A stretch of 64,000 nt of DNA from DASYXT01 sp035934555. GTDB taxonomy: Bacteria > Verrucomicrobiota > Verrucomicrobiia > Limisphaerales > UBA8199. The DNA is taken from assembly GCA_035934555.1 (NCBI GenBank), contig DASYXT010000085.1:7893-71892 (forward strand), read 5' to 3'. Position numbers and translations under genes: made by a program. Positions 24,692-32,990 of the stretch are shown here, in pieces (the stretch's first letter is position 1; each line of letters opens with the position of its first letter). The notes under the pieces are model-generated. The model was not told where the DNA came from. It was given only the letters and a program-made list of their open reading frames with translations, and did no database searches.

Positions 24692-25564
24692 AGAGAACTC
24701 GTCGGCGTGGTAGGAACTGCGCACCATCGGTCCGCTGGCCACATGCACAAATCCCATCTGGCGCGCGTGCCGCCCATATTCAACGAATTTTTCCGGACGC
24801 ACATACTCGAGCACGGGCAGATGCCGCAACGTCGGCTGCAAGTACTGGCCGAGCGTGAGAATATCGCACCCGGCCTGCCGTAAGTCAGCCAGCGCCGTAA
24901 ACAGCTCTTCTTCGGTCTCGCCCAATCCGAGCATCAGACCGGACTTGGTAAAGATGGCTCCCGCGCGAGCTTTTACCTTGGCCAGCACGCGCAGTGAGCG
25001 GTCGTAAGTGGCACGGGACCGCACAGCGGGCGTGAGCCGCCGCACCGTCTCGAGATTGTGATTGAAAATGTTCGGCTGGGCGGCCAGGACGGCGTCGATC
25101 GCCGCGTCGCGCGCGTTGAAGTCCGGCGTCAGCACTTCGATCACAATGCCCGGGTTTAACGCGCGTACGGCCACGATGGTTTGGCGAAAGTGGTCCGCAC
25201 CGCCATCGGCCAGGTCGTCGCGGGCGACGGCCGTGATGACGACGTGGCGCAAATGCATTCGGTGGGCGGCTTCGGCAACGCGCGCCGGTTCGTCGGCTTC
25301 GAGCGGCAGCGGGCGCGCGGTGGTGACGGCGCAGAACGCGCAGGCCCGCGTGCAGCGGTCCCCGCCGATCATGAAGGTAGCGGTGCCGTGGCTCCAGCAT
25401 TCCCAATGGTTGGGGCACTGGGCGCTTTGGCAAACCGTGTGGAGCTTCAGTTCGTCCAGCAGGGCGCGGGTGTGGGCGAAGCGATCGGTCGTGGGCAGCC
25501 GAATGCGCAGCCACTCGGGCAGGCGCTGGCGCGGCGGCGTCTCAGCGGGCTTCAGTCCGGGCAT
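24608..25564 (-). CDS. lipA: Lipoyl synthase
   Basis: LipA inserts two sulfur atoms into protein-bound octanoyl groups; here the adjacent GcvH is a likely substrate. Both iron-sulfur motifs are present: the auxiliary cluster CQSAQCPNHWEC and the radical-SAM CTRACAFC. The conserved LGQYLQPTLRHLPVLEYV and the SSYHADEF motif are intact. ATG 25564 (MPGLKPAE) gives 318 residues and overlaps the upstream glutaredoxin gene by 23 bp. About 25 extra residues after the SSYHADEF motif are encoded opposite the convergent gene's membrane helix, an unusual Gln/His-rich tail. Confidence 0.95.
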   Translation of the reverse strand: MPGLKPAETPPRQRLPEWLRIRLPTTDRFAHTRALLDELKLHTVCQSAQCPNHWECWSHGTATFMIGGDRCTRACAFCAVTTARPLPLEADEPARVAEAAHRMHLRHVVITAVARDDLADGGADHFRQTIVAVRALNPGIVIEVLTPDFNARDAAIDAVLAAQPNIFNHNLETVRRLTPAVRSRATYDRSLRVLAKVKARAGAIFTKSGLMLGLGETEEELFTALADLRQAGCDILTLGQYLQPTLRHLPVLEYVRPEKFVEYGRHARQMGFVHVASGPMVRSSYHADEFSSMLQQPGVVAQQQESAGHDQCQHDQGH

Positions 25565-25931
25565 TCTTCCTTTCGAGTTTGTTCCAAAAATCCGCCAGTT
25601 GGTCCGGACCGAAATCGGCCAGCACCTCGCCATCAACGTCAATGACCGGGGCAAGGTCCTGGCCCGAAAGCCGAATCATCTCGTCAAGCGCGGCCTCGTC
25701 GGCAATCACATCCACCTTTTCGTACTCGACGTCCCGGTCCTCGAGCCAGTGCATGGCCTTGTGGCACCATCCGCAATAAGGCTTGATGAACAAGCGAATC
25801 CTTTTCGGTTTCACAACTATACAGTGCTGGATGTCGGACCATTTTTCAAATGCTGCTTGCGGAGCGCCGATACCCTCGTCCGCGATCTTGCCGCCGAGGT
25901 TAAGGCGCCGGCGAGAGTCCATGGTCTTCAT
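25542..25931 (-). CDS. Glutaredoxin-family protein
   Basis: A thiol-disulfide protein with the CGWC active site in RLFIKPYCGWCHKAMHWLEDRDVEYEKVDV and the glutathione/cis-Pro region LAPVIDVDGEVLADFGPDQL. From ATG 25931 it has 129 residues; the first ~39 are not glutaredoxin-like, and GTG 25814 would give a standard 90-residue glutaredoxin. ATG 25931 shares its A with the gcvH stop (TGATG), which argues for coupled translation from there. It overlaps lipA downstream, so it belongs to the gcvT-gcvH-lipA operon and may protect or reduce thiols of that pathway (inference). Confidence 0.85.
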   Translation of the reverse strand: MKTMDSRRRLNLGGKIADEGIGAPQAAFEKWSDIQHCIVVKPKRIRLFIKPYCGWCHKAMHWLEDRDVEYEKVDVIADEAALDEMIRLSGQDLAPVIDVDGEVLADFGPDQLADFWNKLERKNARTEAR

Positions 25932-26317
25932 CAACTCGCGCCGATCTGTGTTTGGTACTGCTCGGCGCCGAGCAAAGCGTTTAGCTCGGCCGGGTTGGCG
26001 AGCTTTACTTTATAAAACCAGCCCCCGCCATACGGTTCACTATTGACCAACGCCGGGTTCTCCACGACCGCTTTGTTGACTTCCGCGATCTCACCGGTCA
26101 GCGGCGAGTAAATATCACTGGCGGTCTTGACCGATTCGACAACGGCGCAAGCCTCGCCGGCTTTGACTTTGCGGCCGACCTCCGGCAACTCAACGAACAC
26201 GACGTCGGTCAGTTCGTGTTGCGCGTGGTCAGTTATCCCCACCGTCGCTGTGTCGCCTGCGGCGCGGACCCACTCGTGGGAAGAGGTGTATTTTAAATCT
26301 GAGGGTACATTAGCCAT
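25931..26317 (-). CDS. gcvH: Glycine cleavage system H protein
   Basis: GcvH carries the aminomethyl group on a lipoyl-lysine between the P, T and L proteins. The 128-residue product has the family start LKYTSSHEWVR, the lipoylation site Lys in VVESVKTASDIYSP, and NEEPYGGGW-like NSEPYGGGWFYKVKL. It follows gcvT by 10 bp and is coupled to the glutaredoxin gene. Confidence 0.98.
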   Translation of the reverse strand: MANVPSDLKYTSSHEWVRAAGDTATVGITDHAQHELTDVVFVELPEVGRKVKAGEACAVVESVKTASDIYSPLTGEIAEVNKAVVENPALVNSEPYGGGWFYKVKLANPAELNALLGAEQYQTQIGAS

Positions 26318-26327
26318 AACGCATTAA

Positions 26328-27485
26328 TCAGGGTTTTGTCTGCGAACCGTCGGTTTTCTTGTAAATCGGTTTGGGCACCACTATTGCCGGGGCCGGGCGG
26401 CCGCGGATTTCGATCTGCAGCCGCGTCTGCGCCTTGGCCAGCTCCGGGGGCACGTAGCCCATGCCGATCCCCACGCTCAGCGAAGGACTCTGGGTCCCAC
26501 TGACCACCTGGCCAACCCTCGTGGCGGCGCCGTCCGCGCGCAAAATCGGGTAGTGCGGGCGTGGCGGCGCTGACCTGTCGGTCATCTTGAACGCCACTAG
26601 CTTTTTCGCCGTGCCTTTGGCTTTTTGCTCGGCCAATACCGCCCGGCCGATGAAGTCGCCCTTATCGAGCGCGACAAAAAACCCAACACCGGCTTCGAGC
26701 GGGGTGGTGTTTTCGTCGAGTTCATGGCCGTAGAGCGGGTAGCAAACTTCCGTGCGCAACGTGTCGCGCGCGCCCAGGCCGGCTGGCTTCAAACCAAACG
26801 GCCGGCCGATGTTCAACAAAGCATTCCAAACGTCAGTAATGCGCTCGGCGGGCGCGACCACCTCGAATCCATCTTCGCCCGTATAGCCGGTGCGCGACAC
26901 CCAGATGTCGGCGCCATGAAAACTAAATTTGGCAATTTGGTTTTTCGTTAATTCGGAGACTTTCGCCACCGCGGTTCCGCTGATGGAAGCTGCGGGAAAG
27001 CAGCGGTTGATAAACTCGACGACGCGCGGGCCCTGTACCGCCACCGCGCCGGTGGCGTCCGAGGCGTTGCGCAAGCTGAAGGTGGCCGTGCCACTTGCCA
27101 GGGCACGCTGCTTTTCGAGCCACGCTACATCGTCATCGATACGGGAGGCATTGATGATCAGCAGGTAATCCTGCGGACCAAGGCGATAGGCATACAAGTC
27201 GTCAATGACCCCGCCGCGCTCATTGCACATCAGCGTGTATTGGCCCTGGCCGGGAGTGAGCTTGGTAATGTCATTGGTGAGCGTGCGATTGAGGAACGCG
27301 TCCGCCCCGGGCCCTTGCAGGAGCACTTCGCCCATGTGCGAAATGTCGAAAATACCGGCTGCTTTTCGCACCGCCAGGTGCTCGTCCACAATGCTGGTGT
27401 ATTGCACCGGCATTTCCCAGCCACCGAACTCGATAAGTTTGCCGCCCAACTGCTGGTGCGTGGCATAAAGCGGCGTGTGTTTCAT
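26328..27485 (-). CDS. gcvT: Glycine cleavage system aminomethyltransferase (T protein)
   Basis: GcvT transfers the methylene group from the H protein to tetrahydrofolate and releases ammonia. The 385-residue protein starts KHTPLYATHQQLGGKLIEFGGWEMPVQY in pieces typical of the family, with FDISHMGE, the catalytic-region NRTLTNDI, SRTGYTGEDGFEV and LGARDTLRTEVCYPLYGHEL. It is the first gene of a gcvT-gcvH-grx-lipA operon. No P-protein gene is nearby. No glycine riboswitch is visible in the 155 bp upstream. Confidence 0.97.
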   Translation of the reverse strand: MKHTPLYATHQQLGGKLIEFGGWEMPVQYTSIVDEHLAVRKAAGIFDISHMGEVLLQGPGADAFLNRTLTNDITKLTPGQGQYTLMCNERGGVIDDLYAYRLGPQDYLLIINASRIDDDVAWLEKQRALASGTATFSLRNASDATGAVAVQGPRVVEFINRCFPAASISGTAVAKVSELTKNQIAKFSFHGADIWVSRTGYTGEDGFEVVAPAERITDVWNALLNIGRPFGLKPAGLGARDTLRTEVCYPLYGHELDENTTPLEAGVGFFVALDKGDFIGRAVLAEQKAKGTAKKLVAFKMTDRSAPPRPHYPILRADGAATRVGQVVSGTQSPSLSVGIGMGYVPPELAKAQTRLQIEIRGRPAPAIVVPKPIYKKTDGSQTKP

Positions 27486-27640
27486 ATGGTCATTCTGTTA
27501 CTGCGAGGGTGAGGCCCGGGTTCAGCACCGGCGCTCCTGCTTACCTTCGACCCGGAGCATAGGACGAGGCGCGGGCGGTGTAAAGCCGGGGAAAGCGCGG
27601 TGGCGGCGGCGGCAGTTCGATAAAGCTTGCGACAAAGCTA

Positions 27641-28852
27641 CTACTTCTCGCCGAGTGCGTTGGTGGCGTTGGCCGCGACGTGCACCGTGATACCGCTGAC
27701 CAGCGAATCAGCCGGGTTGAGGATCACCCGGTCCGCCGGGCCCAACCCGCGCAGGACCTCCACCGATGGCCCGAAGTCGCGGCCGAGAGTCACGTTGCGC
27801 AGCTCAACTTTGCCGTCGAGATTCACTACGCCCACCTGCGTACCTTCGGCGCGGAACAGCAACGCATTCGACGGAATGGTCAGCGGAGCCTCGGGCCGGG
27901 CTTCGGTAAAGGTCACCTGTGCGTATGTTCCAGCGAGAATTTCGCCGTTGGAATTATCCACCGACAATTCTGTCAACAAGGTGCGGGAGTCGGAACTGAC
28001 CGCGCCCGAGGTGCGCACCACCTTTGCCGGAAAGACGCGGTTGGGCAGTTCGGCAAAGCTGAGCTGAGCCATTTGGCCGGGAACCACGCTGCGGGCCGCG
28101 GTGTCCGGCACCCGCACATAGACGCGCAGCGTGCCGGTTTGGGCCAGACGGAACAGTTCTGTGGTGCTGCCGGCGGTAATCAATTGGCCGACATCGATAT
28201 TCCGCACCGTGATTGTGCCCGTAAAGGGCGCGCGCACGCTCTCGAAAGCCTGCAAATCCTCAAAGCGGCGCACATTGGCCTCCGCCGCGGCGACATCGGC
28301 CTTCTTCAGCTCGAGGTCGGCATTCTTTTCGGCGGTTTCCTGTTCACTTACGCTCGTGGTCTTGAGCAACTCGATCCAGCGCGCGGCGGTGGTGCGCGCC
28401 AGTTCGAGCGCGGCTTTGGCCTGGACAAGTTGCGCGCGCGCCTGAGCCAATTCCTGGTTAAGCTCCGGCGTGTCGATCTCGGCCAACAAATCGCCCTCCT
28501 TGACCTGCGCGCCGATATCGACCAGCCAGCGTTTGATATAACCGCTGGCGCGGGCGTAAATCGGCGAGTCAAGATAGGGGCGCACTTCCGCCGGCAGCAC
28601 CAGTGTGGGCGGAGCTTTTCCCGGAGCGGGAGAGACCACCGCGACGGTTGGCGTAGCTAATTCGAGTGTCTCTTGCCGCAGCTCAAGCTGGTGGTGCCAG
28701 CGTGGAAGAAGCCCGGCCAGGGCTCCCGCCACAATGAGCAGCAACGCTACGACGCTGGCGTTGCGCAGCGTCCGGGTGGTCGCGCTGGGGGCCGTCGCGC
28801 CCTCAGGCACCGGAGGGTTGGCAGGTTTAATTACTATGTCATGGGGGTTCAT
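27641..28852 (-). CDS. RND efflux periplasmic adaptor (membrane fusion protein)
   Basis: A 403-residue adaptor that links an RND pump to an outer-membrane channel. It has one N-terminal membrane helix (VVALLLIVAGALAGLLP), a lipoyl/barrel start (PYLDSPIYARASGYIKRWLVDIGAQVKEGDLLAEIDTPEL), a coiled-coil hairpin rich in Ala/Glu, and the barrel segment FTGTITVRNIDVGQLI. It follows the RND pump gene by 22 bp. No TolC-type channel gene is present in the window. Confidence 0.92.
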   Translation of the reverse strand: MNPHDIVIKPANPPVPEGATAPSATTRTLRNASVVALLLIVAGALAGLLPRWHHQLELRQETLELATPTVAVVSPAPGKAPPTLVLPAEVRPYLDSPIYARASGYIKRWLVDIGAQVKEGDLLAEIDTPELNQELAQARAQLVQAKAALELARTTAARWIELLKTTSVSEQETAEKNADLELKKADVAAAEANVRRFEDLQAFESVRAPFTGTITVRNIDVGQLITAGSTTELFRLAQTGTLRVYVRVPDTAARSVVPGQMAQLSFAELPNRVFPAKVVRTSGAVSSDSRTLLTELSVDNSNGEILAGTYAQVTFTEARPEAPLTIPSNALLFRAEGTQVGVVNLDGKVELRNVTLGRDFGPSVEVLRGLGPADRVILNPADSLVSGITVHVAANATNALGEK

Positions 28853-28874
28853 GAAAAAGCGTGGTCCATCAGGC

Positions 28875-31800
28875 TCAGGCAGGAGCAGGGTTAATCCCGG
28901 GCAGCGCCGCCAAAGAAGACGCAGTTGCTGAGGCGCGGCGGTGAAGCAGGGTAAAGACCACGGGCACGAAGAACAGCGTGGCGATCGTGGCGAGTACTAA
29001 CCCGCCAATGACTGCCCGGCCCAGCGGGGCATTCTGTTCGCCACCTTCACCCAGGGCTAGAGCCATGGGGAACATGCCGATCACCATCGCTGCGGCGGTC
29101 ATCAGCACCGGCCGCAACCGGCTCACGCCTGCTTCCCAGGCAGCGTTCAGGGGCGTTTTGCCCTCCAGTAATGCGTTCCGGGCAAACGTGACAACCAGCA
29201 CCGAGTTTGCGGTGGCCACGCCCAGGCTCATGATGGCACCCATTAAGGCGGGCACGCTCAAGGTCGTGAAGCTCAGGTGCAACGCCCAAACCACTCCGGC
29301 CAGGGCGCCCGGCAACGCCGCGATGATAATGAATGGGTCGAGCCAGCTCTGGAAATTCACCACCAACAACAGGTAGATTAAAATCATCGCCATGACCAAG
29401 CCGAGGCCCAGACCGGCGAAGCTGGAGTGCATGGTCTCGGCCTGGCCGCGCAACATGATGAAACTGCCTCGGGGCAGAGATTTTTCTGCCTGCGCGATGA
29501 GCGGCTTAAGCTCATGCAGCACACCGCCCAGGTCCCGCCCGCTCACGCCGCCGAAGACATCGATCACCGGAGTAATATTGTAATGCGAAATGACCGGCGG
29601 GCCAGCCGTGCGATGGAAACTCGCGACGTTGGCCAGCAGTTCGACATTGCCCCGGCCGGGTTGGCTGGCGTTGACGGGGATCGAGTTCAGCGCGCTAAGC
29701 GAATCCATGTCGCGCTCGGGCACGCGGACATTGACGAGGTATTGAATACCGTTGTCCGGGTCAATCCAATAGCCCGGCTGGACCTGGCCGCTGCCGCTAA
29801 GACTGAGCAAAACCGAATTGGCGATGTCCCGCTCGGCCAGTCCCATCTCGGAAGCTTTCTCGCGGTCGATGTCGAACTCCAGTTTCGACAAATCCGCCGG
29901 TTGCTGCACCCGCACGTCCACCGCGCCCGTTACGTGCCGCACCTGCTCGGCCAGCCAATTGGCTATCTGGCGATTGTGCGCCTGATCGCGCCCGACCACC
30001 TGAATGTCGAACGGCGCGGGCAGGCCGAAGTTGATCGATTGGCTGACGATATCGGCCGGGAGGAAATAAAACATCGTGCCGGGAAATTGCTGCGGTAATA
30101 CATGGCGCAGCTTCCGAATGTATTCATCGGTGGGGTGATGCTTGGCTTGCAGCGAAACGAGCACATCGGCGTCGCCCGTCCCGAGCAGGCCGCTATCGCT
30201 GTAGGTCAGGTTAATGCTCGAAGCGGGAATACCGATATTATCGAGCATGCCCCGGAACTCGCTGCGCGGGATCGCCTGACGCACCGCGCTTTCAACCTGG
30301 TCCACCAGCTTGGCGGTTTCCTCGATCCGTGTGCCGCTGCGCGCGCGCACATGCAGCCGGAATTGTCCGGCATCAACCGACGGGAAAAAGTCCTGGCCCA
30401 GTTGCGGCACCAGCAGCATGGAGGCGCAACAGAACGCGAGAAACAAGACCGCGAAGGTGCCGCGATGCTGCAGCAACCCGCCCAGCAATAACCGGTAGCT
30501 CTCCCGGAAACGGTCGAACCCGCGTTCAAACCTAATCTGGATGGCTGTGAAGGGGCGCAACCAGAATGCGCTCGGCACAGGTTCCTCCCCGTGACGGTAA
30601 TGCTGCACATTCCGATAGAACCACATCACCAGGGTGGGGACCAGGGTGCGAGACAAGACATAACTCGCCAGCATCGCGAAGACCACCGACTCCGCGAGCG
30701 GCACAAACAGGTAATGCGCAACCCCGGTCAGGAAGAACATCGGCACGAACACAATGCAAATACATAGCGTGGAGACAAACGCCGGCATCGCGATCTCCTG
30801 CGCGCCATCCAGGATCGCCGCTTCGAGCTCCTTACCCGCGGCCATGTGCCGATGAATGTTTTCAATCGCGACGGTGGCGTCATCGACCAGGATGCCCACG
30901 GCCAGGGCCAGCCCGCCGAGCGTCATCAAGTTGATGGTTTCGCCCAGCGCGCTCAGCGTGGCGATCGAAGCCAAAACCGAAAGCGGGATCGAAGTTGCGA
31001 TAATCAACGTGCTGCGCCACGAGCCCAGAAACAGCAAAATCATCAACGCCGTCAACGCGGCGGCGATCAGCCCTTCCCGCATCACCCCGTTAATGGCGGC
31101 TCGCACGAAAATGGATTGATCCGCAAACTCCTTTACCGATAAGTCCCGCGGCAGCCCCTTGAGAATCCGCGGCAGCGCCCGCTTGATTCCGTTCACCACG
31201 TCGAGGGTCGAGGCGGTGCCGGTTTTGTAAATCGTCAGCAGCGCCCCGCGCACCCCTTCGTTACGGACCACATTTTGCTGCGGGAGATACCCATCCCGCA
31301 CCTGCGCCACGTCGCTGACGCGGATCACCGCGCCATTGACGGTCTTAATGGGCAGGTTCCCGAGCTCTTCACGAAATACGGGGCTGGTATTGAGTTCGAC
31401 GGGATATTCGGTGCCGCCGATTTTGGCTGTGCCGCTGGGGAAGATCAGGTTCTGGGCATTGATCGCGGCGACCACGTCAGCAGCGGCGAGGTTCTTGGCC
31501 TTGAGCGCGGCCAGGTCGAGGTCCACCGACACCAACCGGGTCTTGCCGCCATAAGGATAGGGCATCGATGCGCCCTGGACGGTGGACAGACCGACACGGA
31601 TGTTGTTGACGCTGAGGTCAAAGATTTCCTGCTCGGTCAATTTGGGGCTGCTGATGCTGTATTGGAGGATGGGCACTGTCGAGGCGCTGTATTGGATGAT
31701 CAGCGGTGGAGTTGTCCCTGGGGGCATCTGGCGCAACACCGTTTGGGCAATGGCGGTGACTTGCGCCACGCCGGCATCGACCGAGGTGCCTTCGCGGAAG

Positions 31801-32084
31801 AAGACCTTAATCACGCCAATGCCGTTGTAGGAATTCGACTCGATGTGCTCGATATTGTTGACGGTCGTTGTGAGTGACCGTTCCAGCAGGTAGTTGAGCC
31901 GCTGCTCGACGTCTTTGGCATCGAGGCCCACATAATTCCACACGACGCTCACCACCGGAATGGTTATGGAAGGGAAAATGTCTGTGGGCGTGCGCAACAG
32001 GACGAAGGGCGTCAAAATTAAAAGGACCAGCGCTCCCACTACGAAGGTATAGGGGCGGCGCAGGGCCAGTCGAACGATCCACAT
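28875..32084 (-). CDS. RND-family multidrug efflux pump (AcrB/HAE1 type)
   Basis: A 1069-residue inner-membrane proton antiporter. The N terminus MWIVRLALRRPYTFVVGALV and PTDIFPSITIPVVSV are typical of the family. The transmembrane region contains GGLALAVGILVDDATVAIENIHRHM, where the paired Asp residues carry protons. Two large periplasmic loops and the second half repeat (SLGVATANSVLVVTFARNALLEGK) are complete. With the adaptor gene next to it, this forms an efflux pair; substrates are unknown. Confidence 0.95.
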   Translation of the reverse strand: MWIVRLALRRPYTFVVGALVLLILTPFVLLRTPTDIFPSITIPVVSVVWNYVGLDAKDVEQRLNYLLERSLTTTVNNIEHIESNSYNGIGVIKVFFREGTSVDAGVAQVTAIAQTVLRQMPPGTTPPLIIQYSASTVPILQYSISSPKLTEQEIFDLSVNNIRVGLSTVQGASMPYPYGGKTRLVSVDLDLAALKAKNLAAADVVAAINAQNLIFPSGTAKIGGTEYPVELNTSPVFREELGNLPIKTVNGAVIRVSDVAQVRDGYLPQQNVVRNEGVRGALLTIYKTGTASTLDVVNGIKRALPRILKGLPRDLSVKEFADQSIFVRAAINGVMREGLIAAALTALMILLFLGSWRSTLIIATSIPLSVLASIATLSALGETINLMTLGGLALAVGILVDDATVAIENIHRHMAAGKELEAAILDGAQEIAMPAFVSTLCICIVFVPMFFLTGVAHYLFVPLAESVVFAMLASYVLSRTLVPTLVMWFYRNVQHYRHGEEPVPSAFWLRPFTAIQIRFERGFDRFRESYRLLLGGLLQHRGTFAVLFLAFCCASMLLVPQLGQDFFPSVDAGQFRLHVRARSGTRIEETAKLVDQVESAVRQAIPRSEFRGMLDNIGIPASSINLTYSDSGLLGTGDADVLVSLQAKHHPTDEYIRKLRHVLPQQFPGTMFYFLPADIVSQSINFGLPAPFDIQVVGRDQAHNRQIANWLAEQVRHVTGAVDVRVQQPADLSKLEFDIDREKASEMGLAERDIANSVLLSLSGSGQVQPGYWIDPDNGIQYLVNVRVPERDMDSLSALNSIPVNASQPGRGNVELLANVASFHRTAGPPVISHYNITPVIDVFGGVSGRDLGGVLHELKPLIAQAEKSLPRGSFIMLRGQAETMHSSFAGLGLGLVMAMILIYLLLVVNFQSWLDPFIIIAALPGALAGVVWALHLSFTTLSVPALMGAIMSLGVATANSVLVVTFARNALLEGKTPLNAAWEAGVSRLRPVLMTAAAMVIGMFPMALALGEGGEQNAPLGRAVIGGLVLATIATLFFVPVVFTLLHRRASATASSLAALPGINPAPA

Positions 32085-32258
32085 GGAGGCTCATATTGCC
32101 ATAAGGTTAGGCCAGCGCAAACTCTGGTTGGAGGGTTTTACCCGTTGCAAAAAGCCGGGGCTGAGGTACCTACCTTCATGTGCGATGGGCTGGATTCTTT
32201 CCAACGCGAGTCTTGACTCGGATTCTTTTGACGCAAGTTGGTATTAGCCTTTCAAGCT

Positions 32259-32990
32259 ATGAGTGACGCATCCACCCCCGGCCCTCCGGCGCAGGCGCCG
32301 CCGCCCGGGGCGAGCCTGGAGCCGGTGCTCGCCGAGCAGGACGCGCTCTTTTATCACCTCTCCCATGATCTGCGCGCGCCGTTGCGCGCGATCACCACCT
32401 TCACCGGGGTGGTCCTGGAAGATTACAGCGCTTCATTGGAGCCCGAAGCGAAGGACTTGCTGGAGAAAGTAATCGGCGCGGCCGCCCGTATGGAGCGGCT
32501 GATGCAGAACGTGCTGGCGTTTAATCGTGTTTCACGTCAAACCCCCGACCTGGCTCCTGTCGATGTGAACAAACTCGTAGGCGAAATTTGCGCCGAGCCC
32601 GAGTTCCAGGCCCAACAGGGCAATATCCAGGTTGCGGCGCCTTTACTGGCAATGCGCGGGGACGCTACGTTTTTGCGATTTGCCATTCGCAATCTCCTGG
32701 ACAATGGCCTGAAATTTGTGGCCCCCGGCACGCAACCCCAGGTCACGATCAGTTCGGAACCTGCCGGGGACCGAGTCCGCCTGATCTTCCGCGACAACGG
32801 GATTGGCATCGCCGCCAAATCACACCAAAAAATCTTTGAAATGTTCCAGCGTCTCAGCAGCGACTTTGAGGGCAACGGCCTGGGCCTGGCGGTAGTGCGT
32901 AAAGCCCTCGAGCGGATGAAGGGCGTAGCGGGGGTGGACTCGGAACCGGGGCGCGGCAGCAGTTTTTGGCTCGAGTTGCCCAAGGGCTAG
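32259..32990 (+). CDS. Soluble sensor histidine kinase lacking an input domain
   Basis: About 243 residues from ATG 32259. After a Pro-rich N terminus comes the dimerisation/phosphoacceptor segment FYHLSHDLRAPLRAITTFTG, then the ATPase domain with IRNLLDNGLKFV (N box), RDNGIGIA (G1), FEMFQRL (F box) and GNGLGLAVVRKALERMKG (G2). No membrane helix or PAS domain is present, so it probably works with other proteins. It converges with the kinase gene at 32987 (4-bp overlap) and resembles that kinase's catalytic half, suggesting duplication. Confidence 0.9.
   Translation: MSDASTPGPPAQAPPPGASLEPVLAEQDALFYHLSHDLRAPLRAITTFTGVVLEDYSASLEPEAKDLLEKVIGAAARMERLMQNVLAFNRVSRQTPDLAPVDVNKLVGEICAEPEFQAQQGNIQVAAPLLAMRGDATFLRFAIRNLLDNGLKFVAPGTQPQVTISSEPAGDRVRLIFRDNGIGIAAKSHQKIFEMFQRLSSDFEGNGLGLAVVRKALERMKGVAGVDSEPGRGSSFWLELPKG

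Noticed and set aside
27486..27640. Possible glycine riboswitch upstream of gcvT
   Set aside because: None of the conserved glycine-aptamer segments is visible in this stretch.
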